Shown one piece after another: positions 1 to 8,774 of a stretch of 64,000 nucleotides of DNA (positions are counted from its first letter, which is position 1; each line of letters starts with the position of its first letter). A program made the translations under genes and the position numbers. The notes under the pieces are model-generated. The model did not search any database. It was given only the letters and a program-made list of their open reading frames with translations, and had not been told where the DNA came from. Source of the stretch: an uncultured Prevotellaceae bacterium (GTDB lineage: Bacteria > Bacteroidota > Bacteroidia > Bacteroidales > Bacteroidaceae); NCBI GenBank assembly GCA_902774925.1, contig CACYKE010000029.1, forward strand, positions 16,176-80,175, written 5' to 3'.

Positions 1-30
1 AAGGCTATTGAGGCATTACGCGAAGAGTAA
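1..30 (+). CDS. C-terminal end of an ABC transporter permease (partial)
   Basis: Only the last nine codons and the TAA are in the window; they read KAIEALREE. This ending resembles the common C-terminus of MacB/FtsX-type ABC permeases, where a 'PIEALR.E' tail follows the last membrane helix. The next two genes encode a HlyD-type adaptor and a TolC-type channel, the usual partners of such a permease. The call is an inference from a very short stretch and from context; nothing else of the gene can be seen. Confidence 0.5.
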   Translation, partial: KAIEALREE

Positions 31-31
31 T

Positions 32-66
32 GGAGAATGGACAATTGATAATGGAGAATAAGAATA
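32..66 (+). repeat. Heptamer array between permease and adaptor genes
   Basis: Five consecutive 7-bp units of the form NGANAAT (ggagaat, ggacaat, tgataat, ggagaat, aagaata) begin one base after the TAA of the preceding gene and end 19 bp before the adaptor ATG. The array belongs with the other 7-bp-period arrays in this window, which share the period but not the sequence. Confidence 0.7.
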
Positions 67-85
67 AAAACAAATAGATAAAACA

Positions 86-1189
86 ATGAAAAAAGTACTG
101 AAAACTGGTGGATGGGTCCTGGTAGGACTATTTGTCATCTACACCTTCTACTTCCTTTGGAAACAATCACAGCCGGCTCCGGTAGTTTATGAACTTGTGA
201 AGCCCGAACAGCGCGACATCCTGCAGCAAACCATTGCTACTGGCACCCTTGAGGCACGCAACCAGGTGGAGCTGAAACCTCAGATTACCGGTGTCGTCAC
301 GTCGCTGCGCGTACAGGCCGGACAGACCATCAATGCCGGCGACCTTGTAGCTACCATTCGCGTCATTCCCGACATGAACCAGCTCACCCAGGCTCAGAGT
401 TCTGTGGAGTCGGCACGTATAGCCCTTGATGAGGTGATACGAGAGGCTGCACGCACACAACGCCTTTTCGACAAAGGGGTAGTAAGCCAGGAAGAGAACG
501 AGCAACAGCAGAACCGTCTGGCCACGGCCAAGGACAACCTCAAGGCAGCAGAGGCACAGGTAGAGGTTATCAAGCGTGGCTCCAGCGATCGTGCCGGCAA
601 TGTCAACACCACCGAGGTGCGCTCTACTATGCGTGGTGTGGTACTGAATGTTCCCGTCAAGGAGGGCACCTCTGTCAGCGGTTCCTCCGCGTTCTCGCAG
701 GGCACTACCATTGCCACCGTTGCTGATATGAAAGACATCATCTTCCATGGTAACATCGACGAGACTGAAGTGGCCAAGCTCCATACGGGCATGAAGGTAA
801 CGCTGATTCCAGGCTCTATGCAGAATGTGAAGATTCCTGCCACGCTCGACTACATCTCTCCGGAGGGCACACTCGTGAACGGTGCCAAGATGTTTGAGTT
901 GAAGGCTACTGCCACTATTCCTGAGGGCGTGGAGATTCGCTCCGGCTACAGCGTCAATGCCAACATCACGCTCAGTGAAGCCCGTCAGGCACTCTCCATC
1001 AGCGAGACCTGCGTAGAGTTCGAGAATGGCAAGGCCTATGTCTATCGTCTCACCTCGGCTGAAAAAGATGTCGAGAACCAGAAATGGGAGCGCGTCCCCG
1101 TCGAGTTGGGCATCTCTGATGGCGTGTATGTTGTCGTGAAGTCTGGCGTTAGCGAAACCGACCGTCTCCGTGGCATTCAGCGCATGTAG
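86..1189 (+). CDS. HlyD/MacA-family periplasmic adaptor of a tripartite efflux pump
   Basis: The 367-aa protein has one N-terminal membrane anchor (about residues 8-26, WVLVGLFVIYTFYFLW) followed by a periplasmic part. Seen in order: a first lipoyl half-motif (about 60-90, 'TGVVTSLRVQAGQTINAGD'), a coiled-coil hairpin rich in Q, E, A and R (about 98-165), the second lipoyl half ('GVVLNVPVKEGTSV', about 186-199) and beta-barrel/membrane-proximal domains to the end. Such adaptors bridge an inner-membrane transporter and a TolC channel. The permease tail upstream and the TolC-like gene 12 bp downstream support an ABC-type (MacA-like) export system. The substrate cannot be read from the sequence. 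Confidence 0.88.
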   Translation: MKKVLKTGGWVLVGLFVIYTFYFLWKQSQPAPVVYELVKPEQRDILQQTIATGTLEARNQVELKPQITGVVTSLRVQAGQTINAGDLVATIRVIPDMNQLTQAQSSVESARIALDEVIREAARTQRLFDKGVVSQEENEQQQNRLATAKDNLKAAEAQVEVIKRGSSDRAGNVNTTEVRSTMRGVVLNVPVKEGTSVSGSSAFSQGTTIATVADMKDIIFHGNIDETEVAKLHTGMKVTLIPGSMQNVKIPATLDYISPEGTLVNGAKMFELKATATIPEGVEIRSGYSVNANITLSEARQALSISETCVEFENGKAYVYRLTSAEKDVENQKWERVPVELGISDGVYVVVKSGVSETDRLRGIQRM

Positions 1190-1201
1190 GACTTAAAATG
1201 A

Positions 1202-2545
1202 ATGAGAACTATGAGAATTCCTGTTATAAGTAACCTTCGTGGTCTGGCATTCCTCATGCTGTTTCCCACTTCGCTCACCATGTCTCATGCACAGCGGCAG
1301 TGGACGCTCGACGAGTGTATATCCTATGCCATCGACCACAACATCAATATCCAGCAGCGAGCCCTTGACATCAAAAAGAGTCAGGTAAAACTCGAGACTA
1401 GTAGCAATGCATGGTTGCCAGAGGTCAGCGCAAGGGTTGGCGAACAGTTCAGCTTCGGCAACTATAACGCCACTACCGGCTCTTTAACAAGCCCCACCGT
1501 GGCAGACAACAACGACCTGGCTTACACCACCGGGGGGATTACCGCCACCATGAACCTGTTTGATGGCTTCAAGACCACGAGTCAGAAACGTGCCGACCGC
1601 TTCTCGCTCGACGCTGCAACCGCCAACCTCGAGAAAGCCCGTAAGGACATCGGCATTCAAATTGCCATTCGCTATCTAGAGTGTCTCTGCAATAAAAGTA
1701 TGGTCGATGTGGCCCTCTCACAGTTAGACGTCAGCCAGAAACTGTGCCAACGGGCTGCCGCACTTGTCGAAGACGGCAAACGCCCACTCAGCGAGCTGAA
1801 AGATGTGGAAGCCTCTGTTGCTTCTGACGAATATGCCTTGGCTAAGGCCAAAGGTGACCTCACCTTGTCGCTCACCGACCTGGCCCAAATGCTTAACCTG
1901 CCCACCACTGAGGGTTTTGATGTTGCTCCTGTCGAAGAAACGTCTGTTCCTCCGATGCCCATAGACTATGATGGTGTTATCGAGCGCTGGCCTTCCATCC
2001 TTGCCGCCAAGTCGTCCATTGAGTCCAACAAGGCTCAAGTCAAGGTAGCTCGTTCTGGCTACTACCCCACACTCTATTTCGAGGGATATGTCAAGACCTA
2101 TTACGTCAACATGTTTCATACGGACATAGGCTGGGGCGGTTTCGACAAACAGTTCTTCGACAAAAATCTGAATGAGGTTGTCGGCTTGCACTTGAGTATC
2201 CCCATTTTCAATCGTTTCCAAACGCGCAGCAATATCCGTACGGCTAAACTCAACTTGATGGAACAGCAGTTGGCTCTCGACGACGCCCGACAGAACCTGC
2301 GAACGGAAATGCAAAAGGCCTACACCAACACCATAGTTGCACTTGACAAACTGGATGCAGCCCAAAAAGCTGTTGATGCTGCTGCCGTTAGCGTCAGTTA
2401 CGAACAGGAACGCTACGATGCTGGTCGTAGCAGCGTCTTCGACCTCATCAACGCCCAACAAAAACATATGAAAGCTTGTCAGGATGCTGTGCAGGCAAAG
2501 TACGAATACTTCATCCGCCAGCGCATCCTCGACTTCTACAAATAA
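1202..2545 (+). CDS. TolC-family outer membrane efflux protein
   Basis: The 447-aa protein has a signal peptide ending near HAQ (about residue 30) and two OEP repeats, each with long amphipathic alanine- and glutamine-rich helices: 'WTLDECISYAIDHNINIQQ' begins the first and 'SILAAKSSIESNKAQVKVARSGYYP' the second. It ends with the usual 'SVFDLINAQQKHMKAC' segment. The trimer would form the outer-membrane channel and periplasmic tunnel of the efflux complex whose adaptor lies 12 bp upstream, so the two are probably co-transcribed. A second in-frame ATG at 1211 is a possible alternative start. No terminator is seen before the sufE promoter. Confidence 0.92.
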   Translation: MRTMRIPVISNLRGLAFLMLFPTSLTMSHAQRQWTLDECISYAIDHNINIQQRALDIKKSQVKLETSSNAWLPEVSARVGEQFSFGNYNATTGSLTSPTVADNNDLAYTTGGITATMNLFDGFKTTSQKRADRFSLDAATANLEKARKDIGIQIAIRYLECLCNKSMVDVALSQLDVSQKLCQRAAALVEDGKRPLSELKDVEASVASDEYALAKAKGDLTLSLTDLAQMLNLPTTEGFDVAPVEETSVPPMPIDYDGVIERWPSILAAKSSIESNKAQVKVARSGYYPTLYFEGYVKTYYVNMFHTDIGWGGFDKQFFDKNLNEVVGLHLSIPIFNRFQTRSNIRTAKLNLMEQQLALDDARQNLRTEMQKAYTNTIVALDKLDAAQKAVDAAAVSVSYEQERYDAGRSSVFDLINAQQKHMKACQDAVQAKYEYFIRQRILDFYK

Positions 2546-2598
2546 CTCCTGTCCTCCATGTATCTTTAGGTCTTTGAACATCCGCAGGACGTAACCCG

Positions 2599-2606
2599 TA
2601 ACTTTG
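2599..2606 (+). promoter_or_regulatory. sufE promoter, -7 box TAACTTTG
   Basis: TAACTTTG matches the Bacteroidetes -7 consensus TAnnTTTG. A TTTG at 2573-2576 is a plausible -33 element (22-bp spacer). Only eight bases separate the box from the sufE ATG, so the transcript would be nearly leaderless. Confidence 0.65.
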
Positions 2607-2614
2607 CAGGCAAT

Positions 2615-3043
2615 ATGGCAACAATTAATGAAATACAAGACGAAATCATTGAGGAATTCGGTGGTTTTGACGACTGGATGGATAAGTACCAGCTGCTGAT
2701 AGACCTGGGTAACGAGCAGGAGCCGCTGGAGGAGAAGTATAAGACGGAGAGCAACCTGATAGACGGTTGCCAGAGCCGCGTATGGCTGGTGGCAGACTAT
2801 GAGGACGGCGTCATTCGATTCAGGGCAGAGAGTGATGCGCTGATAGTAAAGGGTATCGTGTCGCTGTTGATTCGCGTGCTGAGCGATCATACACCACAAG
2901 AGATTCTGGACGCTGAACTTTACTTCATCGACGAAATCGGGTTGAAAGAACATCTGTCGCCTACGCGCTCTAACGGTCTGCTGGCAATGGTGAAGCAGAT
3001 GAGGATGTACGCCTTAGCGTTTCATAGTCATCAAGCTTCTTAA
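2615..3043 (+). CDS. sufE: SufE-family cysteine desulfuration protein
   Basis: The 142-aa protein is a single SufE/CsdE domain. SufE takes persulfide sulfur from the cysteine desulfurase SufS and passes it to the Fe-S scaffold. The sulfur-accepting cysteine is C52 in 'LIDGCQSRVW', the family position. The N-terminus (MATINEIQDEIIEEF) is typical, which fixes the start although it leaves almost no 5' UTR. No sufS or sufBCD genes are nearby. Its last 74 bp overlap, antisense, the 3' end of the histidine phosphatase gene on the minus strand, and the SufE tail (about 'HSHQAS') is written in that shared DNA. Confidence 0.93.
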   Translation: MATINEIQDEIIEEFGGFDDWMDKYQLLIDLGNEQEPLEEKYKTESNLIDGCQSRVWLVADYEDGVIRFRAESDALIVKGIVSLLIRVLSDHTPQEILDAELYFIDEIGLKEHLSPTRSNGLLAMVKQMRMYALAFHSHQAS

Positions 3044-4355
3044 GATAGTATTCGCGGAAATCGCGCCAACGATAATAGGGGGCTATGTCTGTCGGAATGG
3101 GCAGCGTAGCCTCTTGTTCGTTAAGGAGCACCTTGAAGACGACATCCTTGTCTTCTGGGTTTTCGCGATAGAATACGAACTGGATGTTGGAGGCCATGGG
3201 GAACACAAGGCACGCCCACCAGCCGTTGGGTTCGAGAGCCGCGAGGTCGTTGGTCTGGAGGTCGAAACCGTTGATGCCCAACAAACAAGTCAGTGGTAGC
3301 ATAATCGTCTCGTGGCCAAAGCGCAATGAGGCTCCTGGGCGTTTCAGTCGCAGACAGCTGTCAGCCTCGTGAATCATCTGACGCAACAGGTAACGCTGGC
3401 TATAGGGTTGGTCACCTCCGTTGAGCAGCGAGGGACCATACATGATGTACCACCACGCATTCTCGCACTGCCAGAAGCAGTGGATATCCTCGTAAGTAAA
3501 GAGGTCGATAAGCTGTGAACGCTCGCTCATGCGGGTATTCTGCTGGATGAGACCCGTCAATATCAAATAGTAGTTCAGCCATTGTTCCCCGTTTCTCGGT
3601 TGGAGTTTGACAACGAAGTCGTCAAGAACTTTCCGTGCAGCGTCCACATCGGTGAACAGCATCTGCATCAGACGATAGTTGCTAATGAGCGGCTCACAGA
3701 AAGCATTGAAAACCTTCTGGGTTTCAGGAGTTTCCATCCGTTTGCGCAACAGGGTGTCCTGATGATTCATATACCACATATCCTGTTTCGAGGCCCGCAT
3801 GGTGACATCCAAATCAGGGTTGAGAGCCACCAGTTGCTGGATGGCGGCACCCATCGAGAGCACGCAACGGTTGACGGTGGTGCTGCGGGCGTCAACATAG
3901 GCATCACCAGTGAACACCTCAGGGAAACGTTCCACCATACGGCAGGCTATCTGACGGTGCTGGCGCTTGCCCAGTCCTGTGAGGTCACCCCAGCTTCCCT
4001 CAGAGTCATTGATAATATAGCGTAGTTCACGCTCAACATCTTTGCCTATCGGGGTAAGCAGCCCCAAACTGTCTGTCTTGCAGAGCATCCGATAAGGAAT
4101 GTCGTAGCCCTTGCGATTGCTGAGATAGCGCGAACCGTGACGTCCGTAGTGACTGATATAGAAAGGTTTCTTACCTTGTGGCGCAGGAGTCAGCGCAGGC
4201 AGTGTGCTGTCAGGATAGATGCAGTAGTTGCTGGCCGAGAAATTACGGTTCTGACGAATCTTTTCGAAAGCCGACAGCGCCTTTCCCTCTGACTGCGCCA
4301 GAGCGGTCGAAAACATACTGCAGGCCAGTGCCAGGAGTACTATTTTATTTCTCAT
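2970..4355 (-). CDS. Histidine-type phosphatase (MINPP/phytase-like), copy 1
   Basis: A 461-aa secreted enzyme with a signal peptide (MRNKIVLLALACSMFSTALAQ). The N-terminal catalytic motif of the histidine acid phosphatase family is R72-H73-G74-S-R ('SHYGRHGSRY') and the C-terminal proton-donor motif is the HE of 'RFGHETIMLPL'. The family hydrolyses phosphomonoesters; Bacteroidales relatives include inositol-polyphosphate phosphatases, so phytate or other organic phosphate is plausible but not shown. The ATG at 4355 is preferred over a TTG at 4364. It overlaps the upstream paralogue by 11 bp (one operon). After the shared 'LDDYE' end, where the paralogue stops, this protein continues for 16 residues into the sufE 3' end: a likely stop-codon loss. 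Confidence 0.85.
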   Translation of the reverse strand: MRNKIVLLALACSMFSTALAQSEGKALSAFEKIRQNRNFSASNYCIYPDSTLPALTPAPQGKKPFYISHYGRHGSRYLSNRKGYDIPYRMLCKTDSLGLLTPIGKDVERELRYIINDSEGSWGDLTGLGKRQHRQIACRMVERFPEVFTGDAYVDARSTTVNRCVLSMGAAIQQLVALNPDLDVTMRASKQDMWYMNHQDTLLRKRMETPETQKVFNAFCEPLISNYRLMQMLFTDVDAARKVLDDFVVKLQPRNGEQWLNYYLILTGLIQQNTRMSERSQLIDLFTYEDIHCFWQCENAWWYIMYGPSLLNGGDQPYSQRYLLRQMIHEADSCLRLKRPGASLRFGHETIMLPLTCLLGINGFDLQTNDLAALEPNGWWACLVFPMASNIQFVFYRENPEDKDVVFKVLLNEQEATLPIPTDIAPYYRWRDFREYYLKKLDDYETLRRTSSSASPLPADR

Positions 4356-5631
4356 ACGCGTCAAGTTTGTTCAGATAGTACTTACGGAAATCGTTCCAGT
4401 GATAGTAGGGCCCTTCGAAACTTTTCAGTGGCAAGTGGACCTCGTTTTCGTTGAGCAGTACCTTAATCAGCACGTCTGTATCGTCAGGATTGCTGCGATA
4501 GAAGATAATCTGAATATTGCCCGCCATCGGGATGACCTTATAGTTGGCCCAGCCTTTGCGGTCGAGCGATTCAAGGTCGTTGGTGGCTAATTCATAATTA
4601 TCAATTCCCATCAGACACACCAATGGCAACAACATCGTATCGTGGCCATAGCGCAAATGAGCGCCAGGCTGTTTCAGCTGGATGCAACTGTCAGCGTCGT
4701 TGATGATTTTCCGCAACAGGTTCCGCTGACTATAGGGCTGCTCGCCACCACTCGTCGGACAGAAGCCACAGTTGACATACCACCAAGCATTGCTCTTCTT
4801 CCAATGGTTATACAACTCGTCGTCGGTAAACAGATCGTAAAGCGTTATCTGCAGGGTAAGACTGGTGCTTTGCAGGTCACTGGCAAGTTCGAAGAGACTA
4901 TGGTCGAATTTAGCAGCATTGATGTGCTGGCGGACATAGGTCGTATCGTTGAACAGCGACTGCATCAGCCTGCTGCTAGTGTCGTAACGCTGGTTGAATT
5001 CATTGAGAAGTGCTTGTGTGGCTGAGTCGTTTCTCATAGCCTCCAGACGCGGGTCGGACTGACACAGGTAGTACATGTCGCGCTGTGTGGCGTTATGATG
5101 GATAAACACCTTGGGACACATACGCGAAAGCTGCATCATGGCGTTCTCCATTGACAGGAATACGCGAAGTACCATCGTGCTACGGGCATCAACATCTACC
5201 CCGTCGGCAAAGACCTCAGGGAACCGATCCACCATACGTCGCATAATCTGCTGGTGTTGCAGAGCACCCAGACGCGTCAGTTCGCCATAATGGTCACGAG
5301 CGTCCTTGCGGATGATGTCCAATCTTTGCAGCACGTCCTTGCCCAAAGGAGTCAACTTACCCAGACTGTCAGCCTCAGCCATCGTCTCATAGGGGGTCTC
5401 GTAGTCGTTGGCACCAATGAGATAGCGTGAACCGTGACGTCCGTAGTGACTGATATAGAAAGGATGCTTACCCTCAGGAGCAGGCGTCAGTTTCAACTGC
5501 GTAGCTCCTGAATAAGCCAGAGAGTTGCCGGCTGAGCAACGAATGTTGTCGCGAATTTCTTCGCGAATATTCTGTGCCGCAAGGCCTGTAACTATCACCG
5601 TCAAGACCAAGCTCAGCAAGATTTTTCTCAT
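4345..5631 (-). CDS. Histidine-type phosphatase (MINPP/phytase-like), copy 2
   Basis: A 428-aa paralogue of the next gene downstream, similar along its whole length. The signal peptide is MRKILLSLVLTVIVTGLAAQ, the catalytic motif is R65-H66-G67-S-R and the distal motif is HD ('RYGHDTMLLPL'). It would act in the periplasm or outside the cell on phosphorylated substrates. The ATG at 5631 is chosen because it begins a clean signal peptide and lies just downstream of a -7 box; a longer reading to 5793 would run into the divergent gene's coding region. A stretch of about 30 bases around RHGSRY is nearly identical in the two copies, consistent with tandem duplication. Confidence 0.87.
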   Translation of the reverse strand: MRKILLSLVLTVIVTGLAAQNIREEIRDNIRCSAGNSLAYSGATQLKLTPAPEGKHPFYISHYGRHGSRYLIGANDYETPYETMAEADSLGKLTPLGKDVLQRLDIIRKDARDHYGELTRLGALQHQQIMRRMVDRFPEVFADGVDVDARSTMVLRVFLSMENAMMQLSRMCPKVFIHHNATQRDMYYLCQSDPRLEAMRNDSATQALLNEFNQRYDTSSRLMQSLFNDTTYVRQHINAAKFDHSLFELASDLQSTSLTLQITLYDLFTDDELYNHWKKSNAWWYVNCGFCPTSGGEQPYSQRNLLRKIINDADSCIQLKQPGAHLRYGHDTMLLPLVCLMGIDNYELATNDLESLDRKGWANYKVIPMAGNIQIIFYRSNPDDTDVLIKVLLNENEVHLPLKSFEGPYYHWNDFRKYYLNKLDAYEK

Positions 5632-5651
5632 AAGTTCTTTCAATTTGTGTG

Positions 5652-5659
5652 CAAAATTA
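5652..5659 (-). promoter_or_regulatory. Promoter for the histidine phosphatase pair (-7 TAATTTTG)
   Basis: On the minus strand the box reads TAATTTTG, matching TAnnTTTG, 20 bp upstream of the ATG at 5631. It lies back-to-back with the promoter of the divergent gene in a shared 77-bp AT-rich spacer. Confidence 0.6.
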
Positions 5660-5671
5660 AAAAATAATTCG

Positions 5672-5679
5672 TATATTTG
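5672..5679 (+). promoter_or_regulatory. Promoter for the 216-aa unknown gene (-7 TATATTTG)
   Basis: TATATTTG fits TAnnTTTG and lies 29 bp before the ATG at 5709. It may drive the whole plus-strand run that continues into the CAZyme genes, since no other promoter or terminator is evident before 6382. Confidence 0.6.
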
Positions 5680-5708
5680 CAAAATAAAAACCAAAAAAAG
5701 TCTGAATA

Positions 5709-6359
5709 ATGGCAACAAAACAACCTTGGCAAGACGACTATTGGCTGTTGCTGATGCAACAATACCTGCGCAAACCGACGGGTATGAAGCCAATCTACGA
5801 CCGCGAAATGGTAAACCTCAGTCTGGAACTACACATCCATCCGGAAGTGCTTCACGACAAATTGGGCGACATAGGTCGCCTGCGTACTCCACGCATAGAA
5901 CGCATCTGGAAAGAATATGGTGAGAATCCGCGTCGTCTGAGCCGTGCTGTCCAACTGTTGCGCCAGATGATAGGATTCAATTCTGGAGGCGATTTCTTTG
6001 AGGGTGTCGACGTACAGGAGACTTTCGAACGCGACTTTCGTCCCCTCAGTGAGGACGAACGTATGACGCCCATTATGCTTGTGGTGATACTCGACCTCTA
6101 TTTCCGTCTGACACCTATCACGATGGTTGCCGAGACCCCTGAAGTGCAGGAATTGGCTCGTTTGCTACGTATCCCTGCTAAATTGGTGGTAGAGATCTTA
6201 GACGTGTTCCAACACTGCGACCCTTATCTGCGCCGTCGCGATGTAACGTTCAGTCCACTGATGATGCCCTGTCAGCAGATTTGGCAACGCTATGGCAACA
6301 TCGACACACGTCAGTTGGCTGACTATGCCGAGCAACTGAAGGTGTATTTTAAGAATTGA
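5709..6359 (+). CDS. Conserved unknown protein, mainly helical, cytoplasmic
   Basis: I do not recognise a named family. The 216-aa product has no signal peptide or membrane segment and is rich in charged and aromatic helices ('QDDYWLLLMQQYLRK', 'IERIWKEYGENPRRLSRAVQLLRQ', 'IWQRYGNIDTRQLADYAEQLKVYF'). Two segments with 'IWxxYG' spacing (about residues 66-70 and 196-200) suggest an internal repeat of a helical unit. It sits 22 bp upstream of the GH3 gene and shares its direction, so it may be co-transcribed with the glycosidases, but nothing points to a carbohydrate role. Confidence 0.7.
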   Translation: MATKQPWQDDYWLLLMQQYLRKPTGMKPIYDREMVNLSLELHIHPEVLHDKLGDIGRLRTPRIERIWKEYGENPRRLSRAVQLLRQMIGFNSGGDFFEGVDVQETFERDFRPLSEDERMTPIMLVVILDLYFRLTPITMVAETPEVQELARLLRIPAKLVVEILDVFQHCDPYLRRRDVTFSPLMMPCQQIWQRYGNIDTRQLADYAEQLKVYFKN

Positions 6360-6381
6360 GAATATTTAAACCAATAACAAT

Positions 6382-8730
6382 ATGAAAAGAATAATGATTA
6401 CAGGAGTTCTGCTCCTTTTAATGGCATCAACAATGAGTGCACAAACGAAACTACGTGCCGACAATATCGACGAAGTATTGAAGGCTATGACGATTGAAGA
6501 AAAGGCCAAACTGATGGTTGGCGGTGCAAACAATTTCTTTGGAGCGGGAGCCGTCGTAGGCGGTGAAGCCGATCTGGTGGCTGGTGCCGCTGGTACAACC
6601 CCCCGTATTGAACGTCTGGGTATTCCAGCAACGGTACTTACCGACGGTCCTGCCGGAGTGCGTATCGACCCCACTCGCGAGGGTACGACACAGACGTATT
6701 ATGCTACAGCTTTCCCCATTGGCTCGTGTCTGGCTTCGACATGGAACACGGAACTGGTCAGCAAGGTTGGTGAAGCTATCGGCAATGAAACCAAGGAGTA
6801 TCGTTGTGACGTGATTCTTGGTCCTGGTATGAACCTACACCGCAATCCGCTGTGTGGTCGTAACTTCGAGTACTATAGCGAGGATCCGTTGGTAACGGGA
6901 AAGATTGCTGCGGCTTATATTAAGGGCGTGCAGAGTCAGGGTGCTGGTGTGAGTGCCAAGCACTTTGCCGTCAATTCGCAGGAGACGGATCGTACAGCTG
7001 TCGATGAGCGAGTCAGTCAGCGTGCAGCCCGCGAATTGTATCTGCGTGGTTTTGAGATTGCTGTTCGCGAGAGTAACCCTTGGACCATTATGGCCAGTTA
7101 TAATAAGGTGAACGGCGAGTTCTCAATGGGTAATCATGACCTATTAACAAAAATTTTGCGCGAGGATTGGGGCTATAAGGGTATCGTGATGACCGACTGG
7201 ATTGGTATCCGCAATGGTCTGCCCACCATCAACGAGGTACATGCTGGCAACGACCTGATGGAACCAGGCCAGCCCGCCCAGGCTCAGGAGATTATCGAGG
7301 GCGTGAAGAGTGGTAAACTCAGTATGGAGGACGTTGACCGCAATGTACGTCGTATGCTGGAGTATATTGTCAAGACGCCCAGCTTCAAAAATTATCCCTA
7401 TACCAACAAGCCCGACTTCGAGGCTCATGCCGCCATTACCCGTCAGAGTGCTGCCGAAGGTATCGTGCTGCTGAAGAACAATGGTGCCTTGCCTTGGAAA
7501 GACGGCAAGATAAAGACGGTTGCCCTCTTTGGCGAGAACTCATACGACTTCCTTTCTGGTGGTACAGGTTCAGGATGCGTTCATCCACCATACGTGGTTG
7601 ATATGCTTACCGGTTTGAAGAATGCCGGAATCAACTCATCTGCTACACTTACCGATATCTATCGTAAATATATTGACTATGCACGAGTAAAGTTCCAGGC
7701 AGAGCGCCATCCCGCCAAGTGGTTCCAGACGGAGATGATGGGTCAGCAGAAGTATCCTGAGATTGGTATTTCTCCTATCGCTATCGACAAGGAGGTTGCT
7801 AGTGCCGATGCTGCTATTATCACCATCGGACGTCAGGCTGGTGAAGGTATCGACCGCGATATCGCTACTGAGTTCAACCTCGTTCCTGAGGAGCAGGCTC
7901 TGATTAAGGACGTCTGCAATGCTTTCCATCAGGCAGGCAAGCCCGTAGTGGTTATCATCAACTCAGGTTCTGTCATTGAGACTGCCTCATGGAGCGGCTA
8001 TCCTGATGCCATTCTCTGTGCTTGGCAGCCAGGTATGGAAGGTGGTAATTCTGTTGCCGACCTGCTCACAGGTAAGGTGAATCCTTCTGGTAAACTCACC
8101 ATGACTTGGCCTCTTGCTGCTACGGATCATCCTTCTACGAAAGGTTATCCTGGCACAATGGACTTCTATACTTACGAGGTGACCAGAGGATACACAGGAC
8201 AGGTTGCAGGCTACGACTATACCAATCACGACGAGGACATCTATGTGGGTTATCGTTTCTTCGACACCTTCAATCGCGAAGTAGCCTATCCCTTCGGATT
8301 TGGTCTGAGCTATACGACCTTTGAATTCTCGAAACCTGTGGTTAAGGCCAAGGGTAAGGACGCTGTTGAGGTAAGCATCACCGTTAAAAACACTGGTGCT
8401 GTCAGTGGTAAGGAGGTGGCTCAAGTATACGTTACTGCACCTAAGGGTCGTATTGAAAAGCCTGCTCAGGAACTGAAAGCCTTTGCCAAGACACGTGAGT
8501 TGCAACCTGGAGAGAGTCAGACACTAACCATGACCATTCCCGTTCGCGACCTTGCCAGCTTCGACGAGGCAGGTTCTCAGTGGCTCACAGAGGCAGGAAA
8601 CTATACGTTCCGTATTGGCAACTCCAGTCGCAATCTGCCTTTATCAGTAGCACTCACCTTGAAAGAATATACGGAAAAGGTAAACAATGCGCTGGCTCCC
8701 AAACAGAAGCTTAATTTATTGAAACACTAA
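6382..8730 (+). CDS. Glycoside hydrolase family 3 beta-glucosidase/xylosidase-type enzyme
   Basis: The 782-aa protein has a signal peptide (MKRIMITGVLLLLMASTMSAQ), the GH3 N-terminal TIM-barrel domain, the GH3 C-terminal alpha/beta sandwich (from about residue 365) and a fibronectin III-like domain at the end ('VEVSITVKNTGAVSGKEVA'). The catalytic nucleophile is D272 in 'GIVMTDWIG'; 'SAKHFAVNSQETDR' is the typical substrate-binding loop. GH3 enzymes release single beta-linked glucose, xylose or related residues from non-reducing ends; the exact sugar cannot be told here. It is first in a five-gene CAZyme run and would act in the periplasm. Confidence 0.93.
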   Translation: MKRIMITGVLLLLMASTMSAQTKLRADNIDEVLKAMTIEEKAKLMVGGANNFFGAGAVVGGEADLVAGAAGTTPRIERLGIPATVLTDGPAGVRIDPTREGTTQTYYATAFPIGSCLASTWNTELVSKVGEAIGNETKEYRCDVILGPGMNLHRNPLCGRNFEYYSEDPLVTGKIAAAYIKGVQSQGAGVSAKHFAVNSQETDRTAVDERVSQRAARELYLRGFEIAVRESNPWTIMASYNKVNGEFSMGNHDLLTKILREDWGYKGIVMTDWIGIRNGLPTINEVHAGNDLMEPGQPAQAQEIIEGVKSGKLSMEDVDRNVRRMLEYIVKTPSFKNYPYTNKPDFEAHAAITRQSAAEGIVLLKNNGALPWKDGKIKTVALFGENSYDFLSGGTGSGCVHPPYVVDMLTGLKNAGINSSATLTDIYRKYIDYARVKFQAERHPAKWFQTEMMGQQKYPEIGISPIAIDKEVASADAAIITIGRQAGEGIDRDIATEFNLVPEEQALIKDVCNAFHQAGKPVVVIINSGSVIETASWSGYPDAILCAWQPGMEGGNSVADLLTGKVNPSGKLTMTWPLAATDHPSTKGYPGTMDFYTYEVTRGYTGQVAGYDYTNHDEDIYVGYRFFDTFNREVAYPFGFGLSYTTFEFSKPVVKAKGKDAVEVSITVKNTGAVSGKEVAQVYVTAPKGRIEKPAQELKAFAKTRELQPGESQTLTMTIPVRDLASFDEAGSQWLTEAGNYTFRIGNSSRNLPLSVALTLKEYTEKVNNALAPKQKLNLLKH

Positions 8731-8774
8731 CAAAATCGGAGAAAGTTCGTCTATATATAAATTAAGGTATAGCA

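Noticed and set aside
1724-2953. 409-codon minus-strand frame opposite the TolC-like and sufE genes
   Set aside because: It runs across two real genes and the sufE promoter, with no recognisable domain.
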